From LMUY01 sp965276785 (GTDB lineage: Bacteria; Pseudomonadota; Alphaproteobacteria; Acetobacterales; Acetobacteraceae), in contig OZ255629.1 in NCBI GenBank assembly GCA_965276785.1, forward strand, positions 434,001 through 498,000: a stretch of DNA of 64,000 bases. The letters are read 5' to 3'. The translations under genes were made by a program, and so were the position numbers. Shown one piece after another: positions 53,285-60,852 of the stretch (position 1 is its first letter; every line of letters starts with the position of its first letter). The notes below the pieces were generated by a model, which saw nothing but the letters and a program-made list of their open reading frames with translations, searched no databases and was not told the origin of the DNA.

Positions 53285-53949
53285 GGCGGCACTCCGTAAA
53301 CCCGCAGGAACATATCGACAGCCGAATCGACGATACGCTGCGCCATGGCGTCGTCCAACTGGGTCAGCAAGCCAAGCCGGCGCAGCATGCCGACGCGGGT
53401 CTGGCACAGGGCGAAGAATTGGTCGGCGGCAAAAGCCGGGTCCTCGATGATGAGGTGGCCGTCGGCCACTTGCTGCTCCAGCCAGGCCGACATCACGGCG
53501 GTGGCGCGGGAGGGACCGGTCTCGTAGAAAATCCGCGCCAACTCCGGAAACTTGGCCGCCTCGGAAATCGTCAGCCGATACATCGTCAGCCCGTAGTTGG
53601 ACATCATCATGTTCAGCATGCCGAAGCCGATGACGTGCAACCCGCTGCACGGCGAGCCTTCGAGCTTGGTGCCATCGAATACCACGGCAAGCCGCTGGGC
53701 GCATTCGGCGGAGACCCAGGCGGCGAACAGATCGGCCTTGTTTTCGAAGTAGTTGTAGAGCGTGCCTTTGGACACACCGGCGCGGCTGGCGATCCGGGAC
53801 ATGCTGCCGCCTTCGTAGCCATCCTGCGAGAACACGGCGGCGGCGCCTGCCAGAATTTGCCGCCGCGGGTTCTCTGGCAAGAGCACCTCCGGCTCTGTGA
53901 CCAACTGCCTCCCTCCGCGCGCTATGGGTTGACCTTCGTCCGAAAGCAT
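53281..53949 (-). CDS. TetR/AcrR-family repressor
   Basis: This 222-residue regulator has the TetR HTH (GGSMSRIASRAGVSKGTLYN, YFENKADLFAAWVS) at about residues 50-90 and a divergent ligand-binding C-terminal half. The perfect palindrome at 53968-53981 lies just upstream of its own start and 50 bp from the efflux gene start, so it probably controls both. The stop is coupled to the dipeptidase start. Confidence 0.9.
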   Translation of the reverse strand: MLSDEGQPIARGGRQLVTEPEVLLPENPRRQILAGAAAVFSQDGYEGGSMSRIASRAGVSKGTLYNYFENKADLFAAWVSAECAQRLAVVFDGTKLEGSPCSGLHVIGFGMLNMMMSNYGLTMYRLTISEAAKFPELARIFYETGPSRATAVMSAWLEQQVADGHLIIEDPAFAADQFFALCQTRVGMLRRLGLLTQLDDAMAQRIVDSAVDMFLRVYGVPP

Positions 53950-53967
53950 CGTTGTTGTCAAAGCGTC

Positions 53968-53981
53968 TGACCGATCGGTCA
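53968..53981. promoter_or_regulatory. Candidate TetR operator
   Basis: TGACCGATCGGTCA is a perfect 14-bp palindrome between the divergent TetR and efflux-channel genes, with core ACCGATCGGT of the sort bound by AcrR/TetR proteins. It starts 19 bp before the TetR gene and 49 bp before the efflux start. Confidence 0.7.
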
Positions 53982-54029
53982 ATGTCCTCGGCGGCGCCGT
54001 GCCGCCCCCCACCCGGAGCGAGATTTGCC

Positions 54030-55676
54030 GTGAAGCCGCATCGATTTGGCATCGGGATCGGGCTGCTGCTCGCCGGCTGCAATCTCGGCCCCAACTTTCA
54101 GCCGCCGCATCTGTTTTCCCCTGGCAGTTGGTTTGCCAGCCGCCCGCAACCGCCCAAAACTCCGAGCGTGGTCGCCAACGAGCCGGTCGATCCGGCCTGG
54201 TGGAAGCTGTTCAACGACCCGGTGTTGACCGAACTGGAACAACGGGCCGCGCACGCCAACCTCGACGTGCGCCTTGCCACCGTCCGGCTGCAGGAGAGCC
54301 GGCTGCAGCGCGGCGTCACTGCGGCGCAAGAATACCCGAACGCCAACGCGAACGGGTCCTACACGCGGGAAAAGATTTCCGATCGTGGCGTGATCGGTCT
54401 GCTTGGCGGCGGCGGCACCAGCAGCGGCGGCAGCGGCAGCGGCACCAGCGCCAACGGGTTGAGCGGCACCATGGGCGGCATTCCGACCACCGCCACTTCG
54501 CGCGGCGGCGGCAGCAGCTCTGGTTCGAGCGGCGGCAGCTCTGGGTCCAGCGGCAGCTCTGGCCCTGGCACCCACCTTCCCGCGTTCAATTTGTGGCAGG
54601 CCGGGTTCGACTCCACTTGGGAGCTTGATTTCTGGGGCCGAGTGCGGCGCCAGGTGGAGGCGGCCGATGCCACCATCCTCGGCTCCGCCGAGTCCCGCCG
54701 CAACTCGCTCATCACCGTGCTGGCGGAACTGGCGCGGGATTATCTGCAGTTGCGCGGCCAGCAACAGGACTTGCAAATCGCGCGGGACACGCTCGTGAGC
54801 GAGCAGGACAGCCTGCGCATCACCCGGGAGCGGCAGCGCGGCGGCCTGACCACCGGGCTCGACGTGGCCAACGCCGCAGCTCAGGTGGCGACCACGTCCG
54901 GGCAGATCCCGCAGTTGCAGCAGCAGATTGCCGCCAGCATCAACGCGATCTCCCTGTTGTTGGGGGAGCCGCCGAACGCGCTGCTGGCTCAGCTGTCGCC
55001 GGCCAAACCCGTGCCGCCGACGCCGCCGGTGGTGCCGGTCGGCTTCCCCTCGGAGTTGGCCGAGCGCCGCCCGGACGTGCGCCAGGCAGAGGAGCAACTG
55101 CATTCGGCCACCGCCGATATCGGGGTGGCCGAGGCGGACTTCTTCCCGCGCGTCACCCTGTCCGGGAGTGTCGGCGTGCAAGCGACGCAGTATAAGAACC
55201 TGGGCAATATCGGCGCATTCGGGGCGCTGCAGTATTCCGGCGGCCCTTCCATCACCATCCCGGTGTTTCAGGGCGGGCAGTTGAAGTTCACGCTGCAGCT
55301 CCGCAAGGCGCAGCAACAGGAAGCGGCGGTGCAATACCAACAGGCGGTGCTGCAGGCGTTCCACGACGTCGACAATGCGCTCACAGCGTATTCCACCGAG
55401 CAGCAACGCCGGGAGCAGCTCGGTCGAGCGGTGGCGCAGTCGCGCCAGGCGCTTGGCCTTGCGCGCCAGCAATATGTAACGGGCTTGTCAAGCTTCTTGG
55501 ACGTATTGACCGCGCAACGGACAGAACTAGAGAGTGAGCAGGCGTTTGCCGACAGCACGACGACGGTCTCCACCAATCTGGTGCAGCTCTACAAGGCGCT
55601 GGGTGGCGGCTGGGAGAACGATTTCCCACGAGGGGGCCCGGCGGACAAGCCGCCGAGCTTGTTCTCTATGAAGTAG
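54030..55676 (+). CDS. Outer-membrane efflux channel lipoprotein (OprM/NodT type)
   Basis: GTG 54030 gives 548 residues with a lipoprotein signal (GIGIGLLLAGCNLGPNF) and the TolC-like two-repeat barrel/helix fold: WWKLFNDPVLTELEQRAAHA, ELARDYLQLRGQQQDL, LPFGL-like GFPSELAERRPDVRQAEEQL, FPRVTLSGSVGVQA. Between helical repeats there is a Gly/Ser-rich insertion of about 58 residues (54406-54575). No RND pump or membrane-fusion protein is nearby, so partners must be elsewhere. GGAG precedes the start by 10 bp. Confidence 0.88.
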   Translation: MKPHRFGIGIGLLLAGCNLGPNFQPPHLFSPGSWFASRPQPPKTPSVVANEPVDPAWWKLFNDPVLTELEQRAAHANLDVRLATVRLQESRLQRGVTAAQEYPNANANGSYTREKISDRGVIGLLGGGGTSSGGSGSGTSANGLSGTMGGIPTTATSRGGGSSSGSSGGSSGSSGSSGPGTHLPAFNLWQAGFDSTWELDFWGRVRRQVEAADATILGSAESRRNSLITVLAELARDYLQLRGQQQDLQIARDTLVSEQDSLRITRERQRGGLTTGLDVANAAAQVATTSGQIPQLQQQIAASINAISLLLGEPPNALLAQLSPAKPVPPTPPVVPVGFPSELAERRPDVRQAEEQLHSATADIGVAEADFFPRVTLSGSVGVQATQYKNLGNIGAFGALQYSGGPSITIPVFQGGQLKFTLQLRKAQQQEAAVQYQQAVLQAFHDVDNALTAYSTEQQRREQLGRAVAQSRQALGLARQQYVTGLSSFLDVLTAQRTELESEQAFADSTTTVSTNLVQLYKALGGGWENDFPRGGPADKPPSLFSMK

Positions 55677-55761
55677 CGCGGGTTAAACCCACCGCCGTGG
55701 CACGGAAGCGGCGGGTTACACTCCCCCGACGACTTCTGACGACGTCGAACCATTCGCCGGC

Positions 55762-55791
55762 GTGTGGCTCGGTGTATTCACCGAGCCACAC
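55762..55791. terminator. Perfect 13-bp hairpin between convergent genes
   Basis: GTGTGGCTCGGTG-TATT-CACCGAGCCACAC lies between the efflux-channel stop and the ferritin-like stop. It could terminate both transcripts. There is no T-tract on either side. Confidence 0.65.
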
Positions 55792-55810
55792 CAGAGTAGC
55801 GTGACGAGGG

Positions 55811-56866
55811 TTAGGAGAAGCCCACCACGCCCGCCTGTTGGTTCAGCCCCTGTGGGAAGAACAAGCCAGGCGTGCGGTTCGCACCCTCGTTACCGTAGAC
55901 GATATTCAACACCTGTTGCACGCTGCGGCGGTAAGTCAGCCCGTTCGCGTCACGCGGCGCGGCGGTGGCGATGCCGCTCACCGGGTTGGTGACGCCGAAA
56001 TCGTCGGCGTTGGGCTGGCCGGGATACGAACCGCTCGACAAAATCGAGCGTAGGTCGGCGATCGCATTGGCTTGCCCCGACAGACCTTCCATGAGGATGA
56101 AGCTGCGCCAGGTTGCCGAATGGTACGCCTCGGCCGCGAGGATAGAAGCCGCGTATTGGATGAGTTCGCTGCCCATCGAGATAAGCCCGGCGGCGCCCCC
56201 ATAAGCTGTCACACCGACGTCTTCGAATATATACGAGCCGAGCAGGAAATTGCCTTCGCTGCCGTAAGGATTGAACGGGATCGGCAGAATGCCCTGTCCA
56301 ATCAGGTTGTTGGCGGCATTGGCCAGGGTGGTGAACGCGCCCGCCGCCGTCACGTCGATCAGCGGCGCAGGCACTGGCGCCGCGCCGAGCATCGCCAGGC
56401 TGCCCTTGATGAAGCGAACATGCGCCTGCTCGTCCGCCGCCACGGCGCCGGCTAACTGAGCAACGATCGGATTCTGGAACGGCACCAGGGTTGAGCCCGC
56501 GGGGACTGGGGTTGCTCCTGGAGTGGCGTAGGTGATCGCCGCAAAGTTGCTCTGAACGTTGCTGGCCGTGCCGCCGGCCAGGTCGTTCGCCGACAAACCT
56601 GTGCCGAGCACCGCGTTGAGGTAGAACTGCGCTTCGGCATATTCCAGGTTGAGCGCGAAGTTCAGGATGTCCACGTCGGTGGCGATTGGCGGTGCTGTTG
56701 GTGGCAATATCTCGCTGGCCGCTCGCGCAGGTGTCGCTTGCAACGCTGTGCGTGCGACCGCAGCCGCGGCGATCGCACCTGCGATGCCGGTGCCGGCCTT
56801 CTTGAACATGGCACGGCGATGCAACCGCGTGATTGCGGCATCGATCAACTGATCATTTTCGGGCAT
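55811..56866 (-). CDS. Exported ferritin-like protein
   Basis: This 351-residue protein has a twin-arginine-like N-terminus (LHRRAMFKKAGTGIAGAI and ARAASEILP). Ferritin-like helices contain the metal-binding E-x-x-H pairs: LEYAEAQFYLNAVLG and AADEQAHVRFIKGSLAML, and later LAAEAYHSATWRSFILMEGL. This matches the ferritin-2/desiccation-related family. The iron-oxidising activity is unverified. It is divergent from the ThDP enzyme, with 247 bp between. Confidence 0.85.
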   Translation of the reverse strand: MPENDQLIDAAITRLHRRAMFKKAGTGIAGAIAAAAVARTALQATPARAASEILPPTAPPIATDVDILNFALNLEYAEAQFYLNAVLGTGLSANDLAGGTASNVQSNFAAITYATPGATPVPAGSTLVPFQNPIVAQLAGAVAADEQAHVRFIKGSLAMLGAAPVPAPLIDVTAAGAFTTLANAANNLIGQGILPIPFNPYGSEGNFLLGSYIFEDVGVTAYGGAAGLISMGSELIQYAASILAAEAYHSATWRSFILMEGLSGQANAIADLRSILSSGSYPGQPNADDFGVTNPVSGIATAAPRDANGLTYRRSVQQVLNIVYGNEGANRTPGLFFPQGLNQQAGVVGFS

Positions 56867-57113
56867 TTACCAACCTTTTTCGACTGACGTTTGATGGCCC
56901 GGAGCGCCGGCGCTCTTAGGCACGCCGGCGTTGCCGTCGCTTACAGCAAACTCATCGGGATTGTGGAAGGATGCGTCGCGGAGCCGGAGTAAGTATCACC
57001 ACCGGCTGACATCCGCGTGAACGCACAGACAGGAACGGCGGCTGGCGCAAGCGAGGGCGGCATGGCATCCCCAGCCCAGCCCAGCTATCCTGCCGCGCCA
57101 GGGAGGCGTTGCG

Positions 57114-58784
57114 ATGGAACTCGGTCGGCCAGGGGCAGCACGGACAGGCGGCCGCGTGCTGGCGGATACGCTGGTGGCCCAAGGCGTGCGCCACGTCTTC
57201 GCGGTGCCCGGCGAAAGCTACCTGGACGTGCTGGACGGCCTCTATGCCGTGCGGGACCGCATCCAACTCGTCACTTGCCGGTTCGAGGCCGGGGCGGTGA
57301 ACGCCGCCGAGGCGTTGGGCAAACTCACCGGCCGCCCCGCCGCCGCCATGGTCACTCGCGGCCCGGGCGCCTGCCATGGCGCGATCGGGGTGCACATCGC
57401 CATGCAGGACAGCACGCCGTTGCTGCTGTTCGTGGGCCAAATCCCGTTTGCGGAGACCGACCGCGAGAGCTTCCAGGAAGTCGACTACCGGCGGATGTTC
57501 AGCCCGCTTGCCAAATGGGTGACGCAGATCGACGACGCGGCGCGCATCCCCGAGATCGTGGCGCATGCCGTAGACGTGGCCACCTCCGGGCGGCCAGGGC
57601 CGGTGGTGATCGCGCTCTCCGAAGAAATGCAGAAGCACGTGGTGGAAGTGCCCGATCGCGCCGCCGCAACCGTGTTCCCGCCGCAACCCGACCCAGCGGC
57701 GATGGCGGCGCTCGCCGGTTTGCTCAGTGCGGCGCGCAAGCCGTTCGCCATCTTGGGCGGGGGCGGCTGGATGCCGCCGGGCCGCGCCGCCATCACCGCG
57801 TTCCTGACCGCCAACCACCTCCCGGTTGCAGTCAGCTTCCGGCGCCAGGCGCTGTATGACGGCACCCTGCCCAATTACGTGGGAGATCTCGGCGTCGGCC
57901 CGGACCCCGCCTTGCTCGCCCATGTCCGTGAGGCCGACCTCATCGTGGCGATCGGCACCCGGCTCGGCGAGGCGGTGACCCAGGGCTACACCCTGTTCGA
58001 CCCGGCGGGCGCCATCCCGATTGTGCATGTGCACCAGGATGGCGGCGAGATCGGCCGCGTGTTCCGCCCGCGTCTCGGTATCACGGCCGACCTCAACGCC
58101 TTTGCCGCCGCAGCGGCCGCCTTGCCAGCGGCGGAGCGGCCCTGGCGCGAATGGACCGCTACTCTGCGCGCCACCCGGGAGCGTGGCCTCGCCCCGCCGG
58201 ACTACCCGCACCCGCTCAATATGGGCGCCGTCATGCGCGAATTGGCAGCGTTGCTGCCGCCTGACGCGATCTGCACATGCGATGCCGGCAATTTCGCCGG
58301 CTGGCCGCAGCGCTTCATCCAATTCAGCGAGCACCAGCGCTTCCTCGGCCCCACTTGCGGCGCCATGGGCTATGCCGTGCCGGCAGCGGTTGGTGCCAAG
58401 ATCGCCTATCCGGACCGCATGGTGGTGGCGTTCGTGGGCGACGGCGGCTTCCTGATGACCGGGCAGGAGATCGCCACCGCGTTCCATCATGGCGTGGCGC
58501 CGATCGTGCTGGTGTTCAACAACCGGATGTATGGAACCATCCGAATGTACCAGGAGCGCAGCTATCCCGGCCGCATTTCCGGCACTGAGCTCACCAACCC
58601 GGACTTTGCCCGCCTGATTGAGGCATTCGGCGGCCATGGCGAGACGGTGGCCACGACCGCCGAGTTCGCCCCGGCGTTCCAGCGTGCGGCGGCGAGCGGC
58701 CGCCCGGCCGTCATCGAATTGCTGGTCGATCCGGACCAGATCACCAGCCGCGCGACCGTGGCGCAATTGCGCGCGACCGGCTAA
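57114..58784 (+). CDS. ThDP-dependent enzyme of the acetolactate-synthase family
   Basis: This 556-residue enzyme has the family domains: the N-terminal PYR domain with catalytic Glu (TCRFEAGAVNAAEALGKLTG), the central domain, and the C-terminal PP domain with GDGGFLMTGQEIATAFHHGV and NNRMYGTIRMYQERSYPGRI, which bind ThDP and Mg. It lacks an adjacent ilvN regulatory subunit, so it may be an acetolactate-synthase paralog, a sulfo/oxo-acid decarboxylase or similar. ATG 57114 is preceded by GGGAGG. It is convergent with the membrane operon, overlapping by 4 bp. Confidence 0.85.
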   Translation: MELGRPGAARTGGRVLADTLVAQGVRHVFAVPGESYLDVLDGLYAVRDRIQLVTCRFEAGAVNAAEALGKLTGRPAAAMVTRGPGACHGAIGVHIAMQDSTPLLLFVGQIPFAETDRESFQEVDYRRMFSPLAKWVTQIDDAARIPEIVAHAVDVATSGRPGPVVIALSEEMQKHVVEVPDRAAATVFPPQPDPAAMAALAGLLSAARKPFAILGGGGWMPPGRAAITAFLTANHLPVAVSFRRQALYDGTLPNYVGDLGVGPDPALLAHVREADLIVAIGTRLGEAVTQGYTLFDPAGAIPIVHVHQDGGEIGRVFRPRLGITADLNAFAAAAAALPAAERPWREWTATLRATRERGLAPPDYPHPLNMGAVMRELAALLPPDAICTCDAGNFAGWPQRFIQFSEHQRFLGPTCGAMGYAVPAAVGAKIAYPDRMVVAFVGDGGFLMTGQEIATAFHHGVAPIVLVFNNRMYGTIRMYQERSYPGRISGTELTNPDFARLIEAFGGHGETVATTAEFAPAFQRAAASGRPAVIELLVDPDQITSRATVAQLRATG

Positions 58785-60850
58785 CCCACACTTTCCCGCC
58801 GCCACGCCATCAACGTCAGGCCCAGCAGCAGCGGCAGGGCGGCCCAGGCCGGCAGGAGCGGGAATGCGTCCAGCCCGGTCACGAGGTGGTCGTGGTTGCG
58901 ACGCAAGCCGATCCAACCGCTGCCCGAGGTGGACCGGTCTGCCTCCACCATGCGCAGCTCCGGCGTGCCAGCGGGCTCCAGCCAGTGCACGCTGCCGCCC
59001 GACGCCCGCGCAACCGGCCCGATGTGCTCGGCAGAAACCCGCAGATCGGCAATTTCCAGCGGGTTCGCCGTGCCCGCGGCAGCAAACGCGGTGCGGGTGC
59101 CGTCGCTTGCGCGCCACACGCCCGGCGCGGCCGCGGGAACCTGGCCAGCCGCCCGGCCTGGCCCGGCGGGCTGCAGCGCCAACATGGCGGTCTGCCCCGA
59201 CGGCGAGGTCACGGTGATCGGCGGTGGCGGCGCGTCCGTCGTGGTCCGGCGTTCCACGCGCATCGCCTGCCCTTCGATGGACGCGGTCAGCGCCTCCTCC
59301 TCCAGCGCCGGCTCCTTCATCAGCCAATGCGCCGTGCGCCGCAGTAGCTCGGCCTGCGGACCGCCGCCCTCATGGTCGCGCGACCAGAGCCATATCTGAT
59401 CCGACAATAGCAGGGCGGTGCGGCCCGCGCCGACCCGGTCTAACAGCAGCAAGGGCTGCCCGTCCGGCCCGCTCATCACCGCTTGCCCCCGCGCGCTGTT
59501 CGGCTGCAAGCGGCGATACCATTGGCCCCAGTTCGGCAGCCCGCCCGGCTTGTCGCCCGGCAGCCCGGCCGTCACCGGGTGGCGCTCGCCGAGCGCGGTC
59601 ACCAGCGGGCGGAACGGCCCATCTACCGTGCCGGCATTGCCGCTGAGCGGCTCGGCTGGCAGCACCGGCGCCAGCGGGCTGTAGGCGAGCGAGGACGGCC
59701 CGCTGAACTCCGGCCCCACCGACAGCAGCAGCGCGCCGCCATCCCGCACGTAGTCGGCGATGTTTCGTAGATAGGGCGCCGGCAGGATGCCGCGGTTGGA
59801 GAACCGGTCCAGGATAATCAGGTCGAATTCCTTGATCTTGACCTGGAACAACTCCCGCACCGGAAAGGCAATCAGCGCCAGCTCGTTCAGCGGCGTCATG
59901 TCGTCCTTTTCCGGCGGCCGCAGGATGGTGAAATGAACCAGGTCGACCGCCGGGTCAGCCTTCAACAGGCGGCGCCAGGTGCGCTCCCCGGCATGCGGCT
60001 CGCCCGATACCAGCAGCACGCGCAGCCGGTCGCGCACCCCGTTGATCGACACCACGGCGTGGTTGTTGAGGTCACTCACTTCGCCCGGCATCGGCGCGGC
60101 GGTAAGTTCCAACACGGTCGGCCCAGCACGGGTGATCGGCACTTCGACCGGCCGGACCTCGCCCACCGGCACCCGCATCACCTGCGGCGGGTCCCCGTCG
60201 CGGCGGATGGTGAGCGTGGTGGCCGCACCGGCGTCGTTGGCGCCCAGGTCGTCCACCGCCACCCGTAGCGTGACTGACTTGCCGACGATGCCGTAAGCCG
60301 GCGCCTCCACCACGCGGATGCGGCGGTCGGTCTGCTCACCTGCGGCGGGGAGCAGCACATGCAGTGGGGCGGGCGGCGCGTTGGCCGGAACGTCGTGCAC
60401 CTGCCCGTCGGTGAGCATCATCACGCCGGAAAGGCGGGAGCGCGGAATATCCGCCAGCGCCCGATCCAGCGCGGTGAACAGACGGGTGCCATCATGGCCC
60501 GCTTCCGGCACGGTGACGGTGCGCAGTTCCAGGCCGGGGATTTGCCCGGTCTCGGCGGTGAGCTTGGCAGCGGCCGCGTCCACCAGCGCCGATCGGTTGG
60601 CCACAGCCATGGAATCGGTCTTGTCCACCACCATAACGGCGATGTCGCTCAGCGGGTCGCGAGTTTCCTGCACCAGCCGCGGGCCAGCCAGCCAGAGCAG
60701 CACTACGGCGAAGCACAGCACGCGCAACAGCGACCCGCGCGCGCGCCGCCACAACGCCGGGGCCAGTGCCATCACGCACAAGGCCGCGAGCCCGGCGAGC
60801 AACGGCCACGGTAGGGTGGGCACGAAGCGGATCGCGCTGATCGCCTGCAT
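58781..60850 (-). CDS. Membrane protein with glutamine-amidotransferase-like domain
   Basis: This 689-residue protein has two N-terminal helices (LLAGLAALCVMALAPALW and LLRVLCFAVVLLWLAG). A vWA-like region (IAVMVVDKTDSMAVANRSAL) and a class I amidotransferase-like segment (IADYVRDGGALLLSVGPEF) follow, then a C-terminal helix (LPLLLGLTLMAW). The catalytic Cys is not apparent. This is the layout of the membrane proteins in DUF58/BatA/DUF4159 operons. It may act in envelope or stress functions, but the role is not established. Confidence 0.78.
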   Translation of the reverse strand: MQAISAIRFVPTLPWPLLAGLAALCVMALAPALWRRARGSLLRVLCFAVVLLWLAGPRLVQETRDPLSDIAVMVVDKTDSMAVANRSALVDAAAAKLTAETGQIPGLELRTVTVPEAGHDGTRLFTALDRALADIPRSRLSGVMMLTDGQVHDVPANAPPAPLHVLLPAAGEQTDRRIRVVEAPAYGIVGKSVTLRVAVDDLGANDAGAATTLTIRRDGDPPQVMRVPVGEVRPVEVPITRAGPTVLELTAAPMPGEVSDLNNHAVVSINGVRDRLRVLLVSGEPHAGERTWRRLLKADPAVDLVHFTILRPPEKDDMTPLNELALIAFPVRELFQVKIKEFDLIILDRFSNRGILPAPYLRNIADYVRDGGALLLSVGPEFSGPSSLAYSPLAPVLPAEPLSGNAGTVDGPFRPLVTALGERHPVTAGLPGDKPGGLPNWGQWYRRLQPNSARGQAVMSGPDGQPLLLLDRVGAGRTALLLSDQIWLWSRDHEGGGPQAELLRRTAHWLMKEPALEEEALTASIEGQAMRVERRTTTDAPPPPITVTSPSGQTAMLALQPAGPGRAAGQVPAAAPGVWRASDGTRTAFAAAGTANPLEIADLRVSAEHIGPVARASGGSVHWLEPAGTPELRMVEADRSTSGSGWIGLRRNHDHLVTGLDAFPLLPAWAALPLLLGLTLMAWRRESVG

Positions 60851-60852
60851 GG

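Noticed and set aside
56952..59327. 791-residue open frame opposite the ThDP enzyme
   Set aside because: Antisense shadow; Gly/Ala/His/Arg-rich and without domains.
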